From: Devosia ureilytica
GTDB taxonomy: Bacteria > Pseudomonadota > Alphaproteobacteria > Rhizobiales > Devosiaceae
Direction of reading: 5' to 3'
Assembly: GCF_024273195.1 (NCBI RefSeq)
Contig: NZ_JAMZCU010000004.1
Span: 344,920 to 394,340 of the forward strand
DNA: 49,421 nucleotides
In this document: positions 18,129 to 26,128 of the stretch, one piece after another
Layout: every line of letters starts with the position of its first letter
Numbering within the stretch: the stretch's first letter is position 1
Program-made: the position numbers and the translations under genes
The notes under the pieces: model-generated
What the model saw: only the letters and a program-made list of their open reading frames with translations
Database searches by the model: none
Told to the model about the DNA's origin: nothing

Positions 18129-20696
18129 ATGACCGATCAAACAATATTGCGTTCGAACCACAAGGGGCTTGGGTTCTGGTGGGCAATGTTTGTCGGACTT
18201 GTGTTGTTGGTTTTTGGTCTGCCCATTGCCGCGGGCGGTCTCTGGCTAATGACCTTGGGCGGGTCCTGGTACTACCTGCCGGCGGGCATCGGACTGGTGC
18301 TTACCGCTTGGTTTCTGTTCCGGCGTGAATTGGTTGCCGTCTGGATCTACCTGCTGACCTATGTCTTCACCCTGATCTGGGCATTGTGGGAAGCCGGCTT
18401 CAACGGCTGGGCGCAGGTGCCAAGGCTCCTGGCTCCCACGATTGTCCTTCTTTTGGTGCTGAGCACCCTGCCAGTACTGCGCGGATCGGTGCGCCGATAT
18501 GGCAGCGGTGCCTTTGCAGCGATGGTCACCCTGGCCGGCGCCGCCGGCGTCATCAGTGTTGCCAATCAAGGGGTTGAAACCGCATTGGCGCAGGAGACTG
18601 ACCAACCCGTGGCGCAGCCTGAGGCGCCAGTGACGGCCCCCACGCCGGATGAGGCCGCGCAAACCGATGCACCTCCTCAGTCCACAACGGCTCCGACGGC
18701 GACCACTTCTGAACCCGTTGGCACGGAGCCTGCTGATGCCGGACCGACTTATGTCTCGCAAGAGGTTGGCGCGGACTGGCCCGCCTATGGCGGCACTCAG
18801 CGGGCGCTGCGCTATTCGCCGCTCGACCAGATCACCAGGGACAATGTCGGACAGCTCGAGAAGATTTGGGAGTTCCGCACCGGCGACCTGCCCGAGGACG
18901 ATGAGCCCTATGGCAACCAGAACACGCCGGTAAAAGTCGGAGACCGGCTTTATCTCTGCTCGGCCATGAACATGATTTTCGCTCTGGACGCTGCCACCGG
19001 TAGTCAGTTCTGGACATTTGACCCGCAGGTTTCCACCGATGCCGTTGGCTACAACGCTTCATGTCGCGGCCTCGTCTATTTTGAGGACCCAAGTGCCGAG
19101 GCGGGCGAGCTGTGCGCAAGCCGCGTGGTCAACCTCACTCATGATGCCCGGATGATCGCGCTTGATACCGAAACCGGCCAGCTATGCCCGGATTTCGGTA
19201 ATGGCGGCATGGTCAATCTGATGGAAGGTATTGGCGATGCGGCGCCGGGGTTTTACGCGCCCACCTCGCCTCCGACACTGGTGCGGGACGTGCTCGTCGT
19301 CGGTAGCCAGGTTAGTGACAACCAGGAGTTGAGCGCGCCGTCCGGCGTGATCCGTGGCTTCAACGCTGTCACCGGCGAGTTGGACTGGGCCTGGGATATG
19401 GGCAGGCCCAATGAAAAGGGCCTGCCGCCGGAAGGCGAAATCTATACGGAGGGCACGCCAAACAGCTGGACCATCGCCTCGGGCGACGACGAGCTGGGCC
19501 TGGTCTATGTGCCGATGGGCAATTCGGCCGTCGACTATTGGGGCGGCGACCGCTCGGAAGCCGAAAACACCTATTCGACAGCCATCGTCGCTCTTGATGT
19601 GGAGACCGGCGAGGTCACCTGGCACTACCAGACCGTGCACTACGACGTGTGGGACTATGACCTTGGCGGACAGGGCTCGCTGGTAGACTTCCCGACGGCT
19701 GACGGCCCCGTGCCGGCGATCATCATGCCGTCCAAGCAGGCGCAATTCTATATCCTCAATCGTGAGACGGGCGAACCGCTGGTCAATATAGAGGAGCGTC
19801 CAGCGCCTCAGGGCGGCGTCGAGCCGGAGCGGCTTTCGCCAACCCAACCCTATGTGACCGACTTCCCCAATCTCCTGAAGCCGGACATCACCGAGGCGCA
19901 GATGTGGGGCGCGACCCCGCTCGACCAGCTCTGGTGCCGCATCCAGTTTCGCCAGGCCGTCTATGATGGCGTCTATACCCCACCGACGCTCGACAAGCCG
20001 TGGATCCAGTTCCCCGGCTACAATGGCGGCACCGATTGGGGCGGCATCGCCGTGGACCCGGTCAATGGCCTGCTCATTGCCAATTACAATAACATGCCCA
20101 ACTACAACCAGCTGGTGCCGCGCGAGGAAGTGGATGCCATGGGCGTCGTGTCGCTCAACGCCCCCGGCTACGACCCATCGGCCGGGTCCGGCTCGCATGG
20201 CTCGATCAGCCCGCAGGCGGAGTCCCCCTATGGCATTCGCGTTAATGCCGGCTGGCGCGTGCCCTTCACCGGCATGCTGTGCAAGGAGCCGCCCTATGGT
20301 GGGATCGCGGCCATCGATCTCAACACCCGCGAGATGATCTGGGATCGCCCCTTCGGCACGGCCCGCAAGAATGGGCCGTTCGGCATTCCATCCATGCTGC
20401 CCTTTGACATCGGCACGCCCAACAATGGCGGCGGCGTCATTACTGCCTCGGGCCTGTTCTTCATCGGCGCAGCGACTGACGACCTGTTTCGAGCCATCGA
20501 CGTGGCGACCGGCGAACGCATCTGGGAGGTGGAACTGCCGGCCGGCGGCCAGGCCACGCCCATGACCTATGAGGCCGGCGGTCGCCAGATCGTGGTGATC
20601 AATGCCGGTGGGCACGACTTCATGGAAACGCCGATTGGCGACTATTTCATCGCCTATGCGCTGCCCGAAGGTGTCGGACCAGAAGGAACCAACTAG
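18129..20696 (+). CDS. Membrane-bound PQQ-dependent dehydrogenase (glucose/quinate type)
   Basis: An 855-residue quinoprotein. About five N-terminal membrane segments (residues 14-150) are followed by a proline/threonine-rich linker (about 155-205) and a periplasmic eight-bladed propeller. The propeller starts at DWPAYGGTQRALRYSPL and includes the PQQ-site features NQNTPVKVGDRLYLC, VGYNASCRG and HYDVWDYD. It would oxidise an aldose or cyclic polyol in the periplasm and pass electrons to ubiquinone. The family includes glucose (gcd) and quinate/shikimate dehydrogenases, and the substrate cannot be decided here. No pqq synthesis gene is in the window. The oxidase genes follow 27 bases later. 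Confidence 0.88.
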   Translation: MTDQTILRSNHKGLGFWWAMFVGLVLLVFGLPIAAGGLWLMTLGGSWYYLPAGIGLVLTAWFLFRRELVAVWIYLLTYVFTLIWALWEAGFNGWAQVPRLLAPTIVLLLVLSTLPVLRGSVRRYGSGAFAAMVTLAGAAGVISVANQGVETALAQETDQPVAQPEAPVTAPTPDEAAQTDAPPQSTTAPTATTSEPVGTEPADAGPTYVSQEVGADWPAYGGTQRALRYSPLDQITRDNVGQLEKIWEFRTGDLPEDDEPYGNQNTPVKVGDRLYLCSAMNMIFALDAATGSQFWTFDPQVSTDAVGYNASCRGLVYFEDPSAEAGELCASRVVNLTHDARMIALDTETGQLCPDFGNGGMVNLMEGIGDAAPGFYAPTSPPTLVRDVLVVGSQVSDNQELSAPSGVIRGFNAVTGELDWAWDMGRPNEKGLPPEGEIYTEGTPNSWTIASGDDELGLVYVPMGNSAVDYWGGDRSEAENTYSTAIVALDVETGEVTWHYQTVHYDVWDYDLGGQGSLVDFPTADGPVPAIIMPSKQAQFYILNRETGEPLVNIEERPAPQGGVEPERLSPTQPYVTDFPNLLKPDITEAQMWGATPLDQLWCRIQFRQAVYDGVYTPPTLDKPWIQFPGYNGGTDWGGIAVDPVNGLLIANYNNMPNYNQLVPREEVDAMGVVSLNAPGYDPSAGSGSHGSISPQAESPYGIRVNAGWRVPFTGMLCKEPPYGGIAAIDLNTREMIWDRPFGTARKNGPFGIPSMLPFDIGTPNNGGGVITASGLFFIGAATDDLFRAIDVATGERIWEVELPAGGQATPMTYEAGGRQIVVINAGGHDFMETPIGDYFIAYALPEGVGPEGTN

Positions 20697-20723
20697 CCGC
20701 CTCTCCCCCCAGCCTCCATTGGA

Positions 20724-21482
20724 ATGGAAATGGACCAAGCGTCAGCCTTTTCCTTCGACCAAAGTTACTGCGGATTGCCACCGACCCTTGAAACTCTCTG
20801 GGCCGGGTGGAACTTCGACCCGGTGTTGCTGGTCGCGCTTGTCGTGATCGGTCTGATCGGCGGCTTCACGCTTCGCCATTCGTCTCCCCGTCGGCAGCTT
20901 GCCCTTGCCGGGGCATGGCTGCTGGCAGCGGTCCTCTTCGTATCGCCGATCTGCGCGCTGACCGTGGCGCTGCTTTCGGCGCGCGTTGGTCACCACGTGC
21001 TGCTGACCATGGTGGTCGCGCCACTGGTTGCCCTGTCGTTGCCCCCCGCGTGGGGCCGAAAGGCGTCACCGCTGCTGCCGCTCGTCGTTTCAACGGTGGC
21101 CCTGTGGCTGTGGCATGCGCCGGACGTCTATACATCGGCCTTCGCACACCCAGCCATCTACCTGCTCATGCAGGCGACCCTGGCGGGGAGTTTTATCTGG
21201 CTGTGGCTGACGCTGCTGCGCAATGATGCGCCATTGGCCGCGGGGCTGAGCGCTCTTTCCAGTTCCATCCAGATGGGGCTGCTCGGCGCATTGCTGGTGT
21301 TTGCGCCGGCCCCGCTCTACCTGCCGCATCTAGGCACGACGATGGCCTTTGGCCTGGCCCCGCTCGGCGACCAGCAATTGGCCGGTCTGATCATGTGGGT
21401 TCCGGCAAATCTTCCGCTGATGGCGCTGGTGCTGTGGCGGCTGGTGGGCGTTTTGAGGCCCAATCGAGCCGCCGAACAATGA
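20724..21482 (+). CDS. Cytochrome c oxidase assembly protein, CtaG (caa3) family
   Basis: A 252-residue membrane protein with about seven hydrophobic segments, of the caa3-type CtaG family and distinct from the copper chaperone Cox11. Typical features are the early W-x-FDP motif (GWNFDPVLL), the S-P-I-C-A-L loop after the second helix, the HHVLL motif and the WHAPDVYTSAF segment. It probably helps build the oxidase encoded just downstream. Its stop overlaps the next ATG (ATGA), showing coupling. Confidence 0.8.
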   Translation: MEMDQASAFSFDQSYCGLPPTLETLWAGWNFDPVLLVALVVIGLIGGFTLRHSSPRRQLALAGAWLLAAVLFVSPICALTVALLSARVGHHVLLTMVVAPLVALSLPPAWGRKASPLLPLVVSTVALWLWHAPDVYTSAFAHPAIYLLMQATLAGSFIWLWLTLLRNDAPLAAGLSALSSSIQMGLLGALLVFAPAPLYLPHLGTTMAFGLAPLGDQQLAGLIMWVPANLPLMALVLWRLVGVLRPNRAAEQ

Positions 21483-21979
21483 TCGTCCTGTGGCTCAAAT
21501 TCGTTCATGTCGCGGCCATTGCGGGCTGGTCTGCCGGCCTTGTCGCCCTGCCCATGCTCTACCTGCAGCGGGCGGGATTGGAGGGCGAACCCCTGCACCG
21601 GCTGCACGCTTTCACCCGGTTTCTCTATGTGGTGATGGTATCGCCAGTCGCCTTTATTGCCATTGGCTCGGGTACGGCGCTGATCTTCATGCAGGGGACA
21701 TATGAGAACTGGTTTTCGGCCAAATTGGTCGGCGTGTCGGTGATGACCGGCGTCCACATTTTCTCTGGCCTGATGATCCTGCGGCTGTTCGAGCCCGGAA
21801 AGGCCTATCCGCTGGGGCGGTTCGTCGTGGTCATGGCGCTGACCCTTGGCGCCATCGCCGCCATTCTGGCGCTGGTGCTGGGCAAGCCGGACATGGAATG
21901 GCCGGCTGTGCTTGCAGCGCTGTTCGCGCCGGGAGCGCTCTCGGACTTGGTGGATCAGTTCATTGGCGGGACGAAATGA
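21479..21979 (+). CDS. CopD/HemJ-like membrane protein
   Basis: A 166-residue protein with four hydrophobic segments. It begins LWLKFVHVAAIAGWSAGL, with a His in the first helix and a further His pair in VHIFSGLM. This resembles the CopD/HemJ (UPF0093) group of heme-linked membrane proteins. A role in heme or copper supply to the oxidase would fit the context (inference). The ATG at 21479 overlaps the ctaG stop; the frame upstream is a shadow. The 3' end overlaps the end of the convergent DUF2231 gene by 20 bases. Confidence 0.7.
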   Translation: MIVLWLKFVHVAAIAGWSAGLVALPMLYLQRAGLEGEPLHRLHAFTRFLYVVMVSPVAFIAIGSGTALIFMQGTYENWFSAKLVGVSVMTGVHIFSGLMILRLFEPGKAYPLGRFVVVMALTLGAIAAILALVLGKPDMEWPAVLAALFAPGALSDLVDQFIGGTK

Positions 21980-22517
21980 TGAGGCCGACGCCATGATCAA
22001 ACACCAGCTTGCCGCCATGCCAACCGGCAAAGCCCGCAGCCATGGTCGCCAGGACCGAGAGCATCAAGCCACTGGGGAGCACGGCCTCGGGCCAGTATAT
22101 GCGCATGCCGGCATTCGCCCCGACGATAGCCAGCATCACCATGGCGGCAATAGCGTGGTTCCAGCTCGCGACCCGGACGCGGATGCCCGGAACGGCCAGC
22201 AGTTCAAGCGTGCCGACAACGGCGGCCAATACGCCGAAGCCAAAGGCGGCGCCTGCGGCCCACTTGCCGACCTCGAGCCAGAACAGCTCGCCATTCCACC
22301 AATAGAAAATGTCGACGCCCAGCGTGGCCACCACGAAGGCGATGGGAAAGTGCACCAGCATGGCATGGATGGGGTGACCGGCCACGGCGATAGCCGAACC
22401 GATGTCCTTTTCGGCCACTGCGCGAATGGCGGGATTGGGATGATTGGCACGCGCCTCGGGCGGCGTTTCCTCGTCCCGGATCTCGGTTTCTTCGTCGTCG
22501 CGCAATATTTCCGTCAT
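21960..22517 (-). CDS. DUF2231 membrane protein
   Basis: A 185-residue protein with an acidic N-terminal tail and four hydrophobic segments. It carries the DUF2231 hallmark GHPIHAMLVHFPIAF around residues 46-60, with several conserved His. The function of the family is unknown; members often neighbour cytochrome and oxidase genes. It is the only minus-strand gene inside the oxidase cluster. Its ATG lies three bases from the divergent GTG of coxB, so each gene's promoter must lie inside the other's coding sequence. The longer upstream open frame is a shadow of coxB. Confidence 0.78.
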   Translation of the reverse strand: MTEILRDDEETEIRDEETPPEARANHPNPAIRAVAEKDIGSAIAVAGHPIHAMLVHFPIAFVVATLGVDIFYWWNGELFWLEVGKWAAGAAFGFGVLAAVVGTLELLAVPGIRVRVASWNHAIAAMVMLAIVGANAGMRIYWPEAVLPSGLMLSVLATMAAGFAGWHGGKLVFDHGVGLIISSRQ

Positions 22518-22520
22518 GGA

Positions 22521-23195
22521 GTGGCCCCCAGGTTCAAGACGCTTGCTCTGGGTGCAACGCCGCTGCTGCTGGCGGGTTGCAGCGGTGAACTTTCCACCCT
22601 GGACCCCGCCGGTCCGCGCGCCGCCAATCTGGCCGTCCTGTGGTGGGTGATGCTGGCCGGATCTGTGCTGCTGTTCGCCATTGTGATGGTGCTGTTTGCG
22701 CTGGCCTATCTGCGCACCGCCTGGGTCACGCGCATCACCCCCGCCCAATGGATCATTGGTGGCGGGCTGGTGCTGCCCATTCCGGTCCTGGTGCTGCTCA
22801 CCGGCACGGCGCTGGTGCTGGGCGAGCAATTGCTACCCAGGGGAAATGCGCCGATACGGATCGAAGCCCACGCTGAGCGCTGGCTCTGGACGTTCACCTA
22901 TCCAGATGGCCACGCGGTGCCAGATCAGACGCTGCATATGCCGGCAGGACAGCCGGTCGATATCGTTGTCACCGCCGAGGACGTCATCCACGCCTTCTGG
23001 GTGCCGCGGCTGGGCGGCAAGATAGACGCCATTCCCGGGCACACCAATGTCGTCCGGCTCGAAGCGGATAAACCCGGGGTCTATTGGGGCCAATGCGCCG
23101 AATATTGTGGTGAGGGACACGACGGCATGCAGTTTCGCGTCGAAGCGCACACCACCGAGGAGTTCGCCGCACTGATGCAAGGAGCGTCGCATTGA
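22521..23195 (+). CDS. coxB: Cytochrome c oxidase subunit II (CuA lipoprotein)
   Basis: A 224-residue subunit II. The N-terminus is a lipoprotein signal with lipobox LLAGC (Cys20), followed by two membrane helices and the periplasmic cupredoxin domain. All CuA ligands are seen: His157 in VIHAFWV, Cys192, Glu194, Cys196, His200 and Met203 in QCAEYCGEGHDGM. It receives electrons from cytochrome c, and no cytochrome c domain is fused. The GTG at 22521 is chosen because it begins a normal lipoprotein signal. The long upstream open frame runs against the DUF2231 gene and is rejected. Confidence 0.88.
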   Translation: MAPRFKTLALGATPLLLAGCSGELSTLDPAGPRAANLAVLWWVMLAGSVLLFAIVMVLFALAYLRTAWVTRITPAQWIIGGGLVLPIPVLVLLTGTALVLGEQLLPRGNAPIRIEAHAERWLWTFTYPDGHAVPDQTLHMPAGQPVDIVVTAEDVIHAFWVPRLGGKIDAIPGHTNVVRLEADKPGVYWGQCAEYCGEGHDGMQFRVEAHTTEEFAALMQGASH

Positions 23196-25693
23196 GCGAA
23201 TACCCCTCCCCTATTCGCCTCCACAAGCAGCTCGACGCCATCTGGCGCACGCCGCCGGGTCTGGCGCGGCTTTCCAGCGTCAATCATACCATTCTGGGCA
23301 AGCGCTTCATGGTGCTGGCACTGGTGTTCTTTGCCATCGGCGGATTGCTTTCCATGCTGATCCGCGCGCAGCTGGCAACGCCGAACAGTGCCTTTCTCGG
23401 ACCGGAAATCTACAATCAGGTCTTCACCATGCATGGCACGGTGATGATGTTCCTGTTCGCCATTCCCATGTTCGAGGGGTTCGCCATCTATATGCTGCCC
23501 AAGCTGCTGGGCGCGCGCGACCTGGCCTTTCCCCGCCTCACCGCCTACGGCTTCTGGTGCTATCTGTTCGGCGGTTCGATCCTGATCGTGGCCATGCTGG
23601 TCGGCCTTGCCCCCAATGGCGGCTGGTTCATGTATACCCCACTCAGCTCAAGGCCCTATACGCCGGGCATCAATGCCGATGTCTGGTTGCTCGGCATCAC
23701 CTTTGTCGAAATATCGGCCGTGACGGCGGCGGTGGAATTGTTCGTCACCATCCTCAAGATGCGCGCGCCGGGCATGGCGCTGCATCGGATGCCGCTCTTT
23801 GCCTGGTACATGCTGGTGACCGCCGGCATGATGATCATCGGCTTTCCGCCGCTGATCCTGGGGTCGATCCTGCTCGAGCTGGAACGCGCCTTTGACCTGC
23901 CGTTCTTTGACCCGACCCGGGGCGGCGATCCGCTGCTCTGGCAGCACCTGTTCTGGCTGTTCGGACACCCTGAGGTCTATATCATCTTCCTGCCCGCCGC
24001 CGGGGCGCTCTCGACCATCATTCCGGTCTTTGCGCAGCGCCCGATCCTGGGTTATCGCGCCATCATTGCCGCTATCGTTGCCATGGCCTTCCTGAGCTTC
24101 GGGCTCTGGGTGCATCACATGTTCACCGTAGGCATTCCGCATCTCGCGCTGGCGTTCTTCTCGGCGGCCAGCGCCCTGGTCGCCATCCCCACGGCGGTGC
24201 AGATCTTTGCCTGGATTGGCACCCTGGCTTCCGGCAGGCCGCGCTGGGACATTCCCATGCTCTATATCGCCGGCTTTTTCATCGTCTTTGTCATCGGCGG
24301 GCTGACGGGGGTGATGCTGGCCATGGTGCCTTTCAACACCCAGGCGCACGACAGCTATTTCGTGGTGGCGCATCTGCATTATGTGCTGGTTGGCGGCTTC
24401 GTCTTCCCCATGCTGGCGGCCATTTACCACTGGCTGCCGCATGTCTCGGGCCGCCAGAGCCTTTACCGGCTCTCGGTGCCGGCCTTCTGGCTGATCCTCA
24501 TCGGGTTCAACCTCACATTTTTCCTCATGCACCTGACCGGCCTCATGGGCATGCCGCGTCGCATCTCCACCTATCCGAGCAATTGGGGGTGGGACTGGCT
24601 CAATCTGCTGTCCTCGGTCGGCAGCTTTGTCCTGACCATCGGTTTTGCGCTGGTGCTGGCGGACTTGGTGCTGCAATTCCGCTTCGGCGCCCGCTTTCGG
24701 CGCGACCCATGGCAGGCCGGCACCCTCGAATGGGCCACCGCGACGCCTCCGCCGACCTATAATTTTGCGTCCCTGCCCCGCATTGAGACGCGAGCCGACC
24801 AGCTCCATCCGGGGGAGATCGGGCCCATGCTGGCAGGCGGCGGCGGCTATCTCGGCTTTGCCCGCAATGGCGCGCAGGAAACCCTGGCTGTCGATATTGC
24901 TACCGGTGCAGTCGAGCACCTGATCGCGCTGCCGCGTCGGAGCTATCTGCCCCTCTGGACCGCCATGGCAACGGCCAGTTTCTTCCTGGCGCTGCTGTTC
25001 AAGCTCTATTGGCTGGCGCCCCTTGGCGCACTGGCCACCATCGCTCTGTTTCTGGTTTGGCCAGTTGGCCTCGGCGCCAAGGTCGACCGCGGGCCGGTTG
25101 ATATCGGTCGCGGCGAAGCAGTGCCCCACGATGTGGAAGTGCCGGGCAATGTTACCATCCTTGCCAATCGTACCGCCCTGGTGATGGATGGGACCTTGTT
25201 CGCCTCACTGCTGTTTGGCGGGCTGTTCCTCTTGGTGGTGGCGCCCAATTGGCAGCGCGTGGGGCCGCTCGACCTGCCGATCTGGCTCGGAATTCTGGCC
25301 GCTCTGGCCAGTGGTGCCGGCGCGGGTTGCACTTATGTGGCCGGTCGGGTCAACCGCTTCGGTGGCAGCGCATATCTGTTGCTGCTGGCCGCTGCGATCG
25401 CTCAGGCGATGGCAACGATCCTGTTTGTCGCGCTCATGATCGCCATCCCCGAACCCACCGCCCATGCCCAACGGGCAGTCGTTTTCACGGGGTTGGGCTA
25501 TGCAGCTCTCCATTGCGCGTTGGCTGCGCTGCTGGCGAGCCATGGCCTGTGGCGCATGATCATGGGCTATGTCTCGGCGCGCCGGCAGACAGGGCTTGTT
25601 CTGGCCTGGCTCTGGAACGGCTATGCCCTCGGCGTGGCGATTTTGGTGCTCGGCCTCGCCTGGTTGCTTGGCAATTCAGGGGCCGGGGCATGA
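23192..25693 (+). CDS. Fused cytochrome c oxidase subunit I+III, atypical proton channels
   Basis: An 833-residue fusion of oxidase subunit I (about 1-560) and a five-helix subunit III-like part (about 660-833). Heme and copper ligands are complete: His81, His259 with the cross-linked Tyr263 (HPEVY), His308/His309, His394 and His396. Aligning from the His pair, the K-channel Lys (362 in Rhodobacter) is Gln337. The D-channel Asp is kept (Asp110), but the gating Asn residues become Ile99, Thr117 and Ala118. The TTG at 23192 follows GGAGCG and overlaps the coxB stop. It resembles the alternative CoxMNOP-type oxidases of rhizobia more than the housekeeping aa3 enzyme. Confidence 0.88.
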   Translation: MSEYPSPIRLHKQLDAIWRTPPGLARLSSVNHTILGKRFMVLALVFFAIGGLLSMLIRAQLATPNSAFLGPEIYNQVFTMHGTVMMFLFAIPMFEGFAIYMLPKLLGARDLAFPRLTAYGFWCYLFGGSILIVAMLVGLAPNGGWFMYTPLSSRPYTPGINADVWLLGITFVEISAVTAAVELFVTILKMRAPGMALHRMPLFAWYMLVTAGMMIIGFPPLILGSILLELERAFDLPFFDPTRGGDPLLWQHLFWLFGHPEVYIIFLPAAGALSTIIPVFAQRPILGYRAIIAAIVAMAFLSFGLWVHHMFTVGIPHLALAFFSAASALVAIPTAVQIFAWIGTLASGRPRWDIPMLYIAGFFIVFVIGGLTGVMLAMVPFNTQAHDSYFVVAHLHYVLVGGFVFPMLAAIYHWLPHVSGRQSLYRLSVPAFWLILIGFNLTFFLMHLTGLMGMPRRISTYPSNWGWDWLNLLSSVGSFVLTIGFALVLADLVLQFRFGARFRRDPWQAGTLEWATATPPPTYNFASLPRIETRADQLHPGEIGPMLAGGGGYLGFARNGAQETLAVDIATGAVEHLIALPRRSYLPLWTAMATASFFLALLFKLYWLAPLGALATIALFLVWPVGLGAKVDRGPVDIGRGEAVPHDVEVPGNVTILANRTALVMDGTLFASLLFGGLFLLVVAPNWQRVGPLDLPIWLGILAALASGAGAGCTYVAGRVNRFGGSAYLLLLAAAIAQAMATILFVALMIAIPEPTAHAQRAVVFTGLGYAALHCALAALLASHGLWRMIMGYVSARRQTGLVLAWLWNGYALGVAILVLGLAWLLGNSGAGA

Positions 25694-25998
25694 GCCAAGG
25701 AACCAGACACGGCCTTGTGCGTCTCGTGGCCGGCTTTGCCATCTGGTCGATTGCCTTCATTGTCCTTTACGCCGCCCAAGCCCTGGGCTGCGCCTATGGC
25801 TGGGGCGCATGGCATAGGCCAGTGCTGATCGTCATATATCTCTTTGCCCTGGCGCCGCTGATCTGGCTCAGCACACGCCCCCGACCCGATGGCACTGATG
25901 CTATCCTGCCCACGGCCGCCCGATGGGCCAATCGCGCTGCGTTGCTGGCAAGTGTGCTGGTGTTTCTGCCCGTGACCTTCGCCAGCCTTTGCGCGTGA
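25690..25998 (+). CDS. Small three-helix membrane protein, oxidase-linked
   Basis: A 102-residue protein with three hydrophobic segments (about residues 10-32, 44-62 and 78-100). I do not recognise a family. Its ATG overlaps the stop of the fused oxidase gene (ATGA), and it closes the operon. It may therefore be an extra oxidase subunit or assembly factor, similar in position to the small last subunit of CoxMNOP-type clusters. This is inference from position only. Confidence 0.65.
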   Translation: MSQGTRHGLVRLVAGFAIWSIAFIVLYAAQALGCAYGWGAWHRPVLIVIYLFALAPLIWLSTRPRPDGTDAILPTAARWANRAALLASVLVFLPVTFASLCA

Positions 25999-26054
25999 AG
26001 CGCGATGGGGGTGGCGGCGCTCTGCGCCCCGACCGCCGGCAATGCGCATGCGCT

Positions 26055-26068
26055 TTGATCCGAAACAA
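26055..26068 (+). promoter_or_regulatory. FixK/FNR-type box upstream of hemN
   Basis: TTGAT-CCGA-AACAA matches the FNR/FixK consensus TTGAT-N4-ATCAA with changes in the second half only. Its centre is 67 bases upstream of the hemN ATG. A box at -41.5 predicts a start near 26103, and TAGAAG at 26091 would be the -10. The first half is the FixK type, fitting oxygen control of anaerobic heme synthesis. Confidence 0.75.
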
Positions 26069-26128
26069 ACTGCGGGTCCTGACGGCTTGCTAGAAGGCGG
26101 GGGATTGCCGCAACGACGAGCCGCCCGC

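Noticed and set aside
19182..20738. Long minus-strand frame opposite the PQQ dehydrogenase
   Set aside because: The plus strand encodes clear quinoprotein motifs over the same stretch; the minus frame has none.
21846..22520. Upstream extension of the coxB frame
   Set aside because: It runs antisense through the DUF2231 gene, and the lipoprotein signal begins at the GTG at 22521.
23648..25129. Long minus-strand frame opposite the oxidase subunit I gene
   Set aside because: Its translation is rich in Arg, Gln, His and Asp with no domain; it is the complement of a membrane-protein gene in GC-rich DNA.
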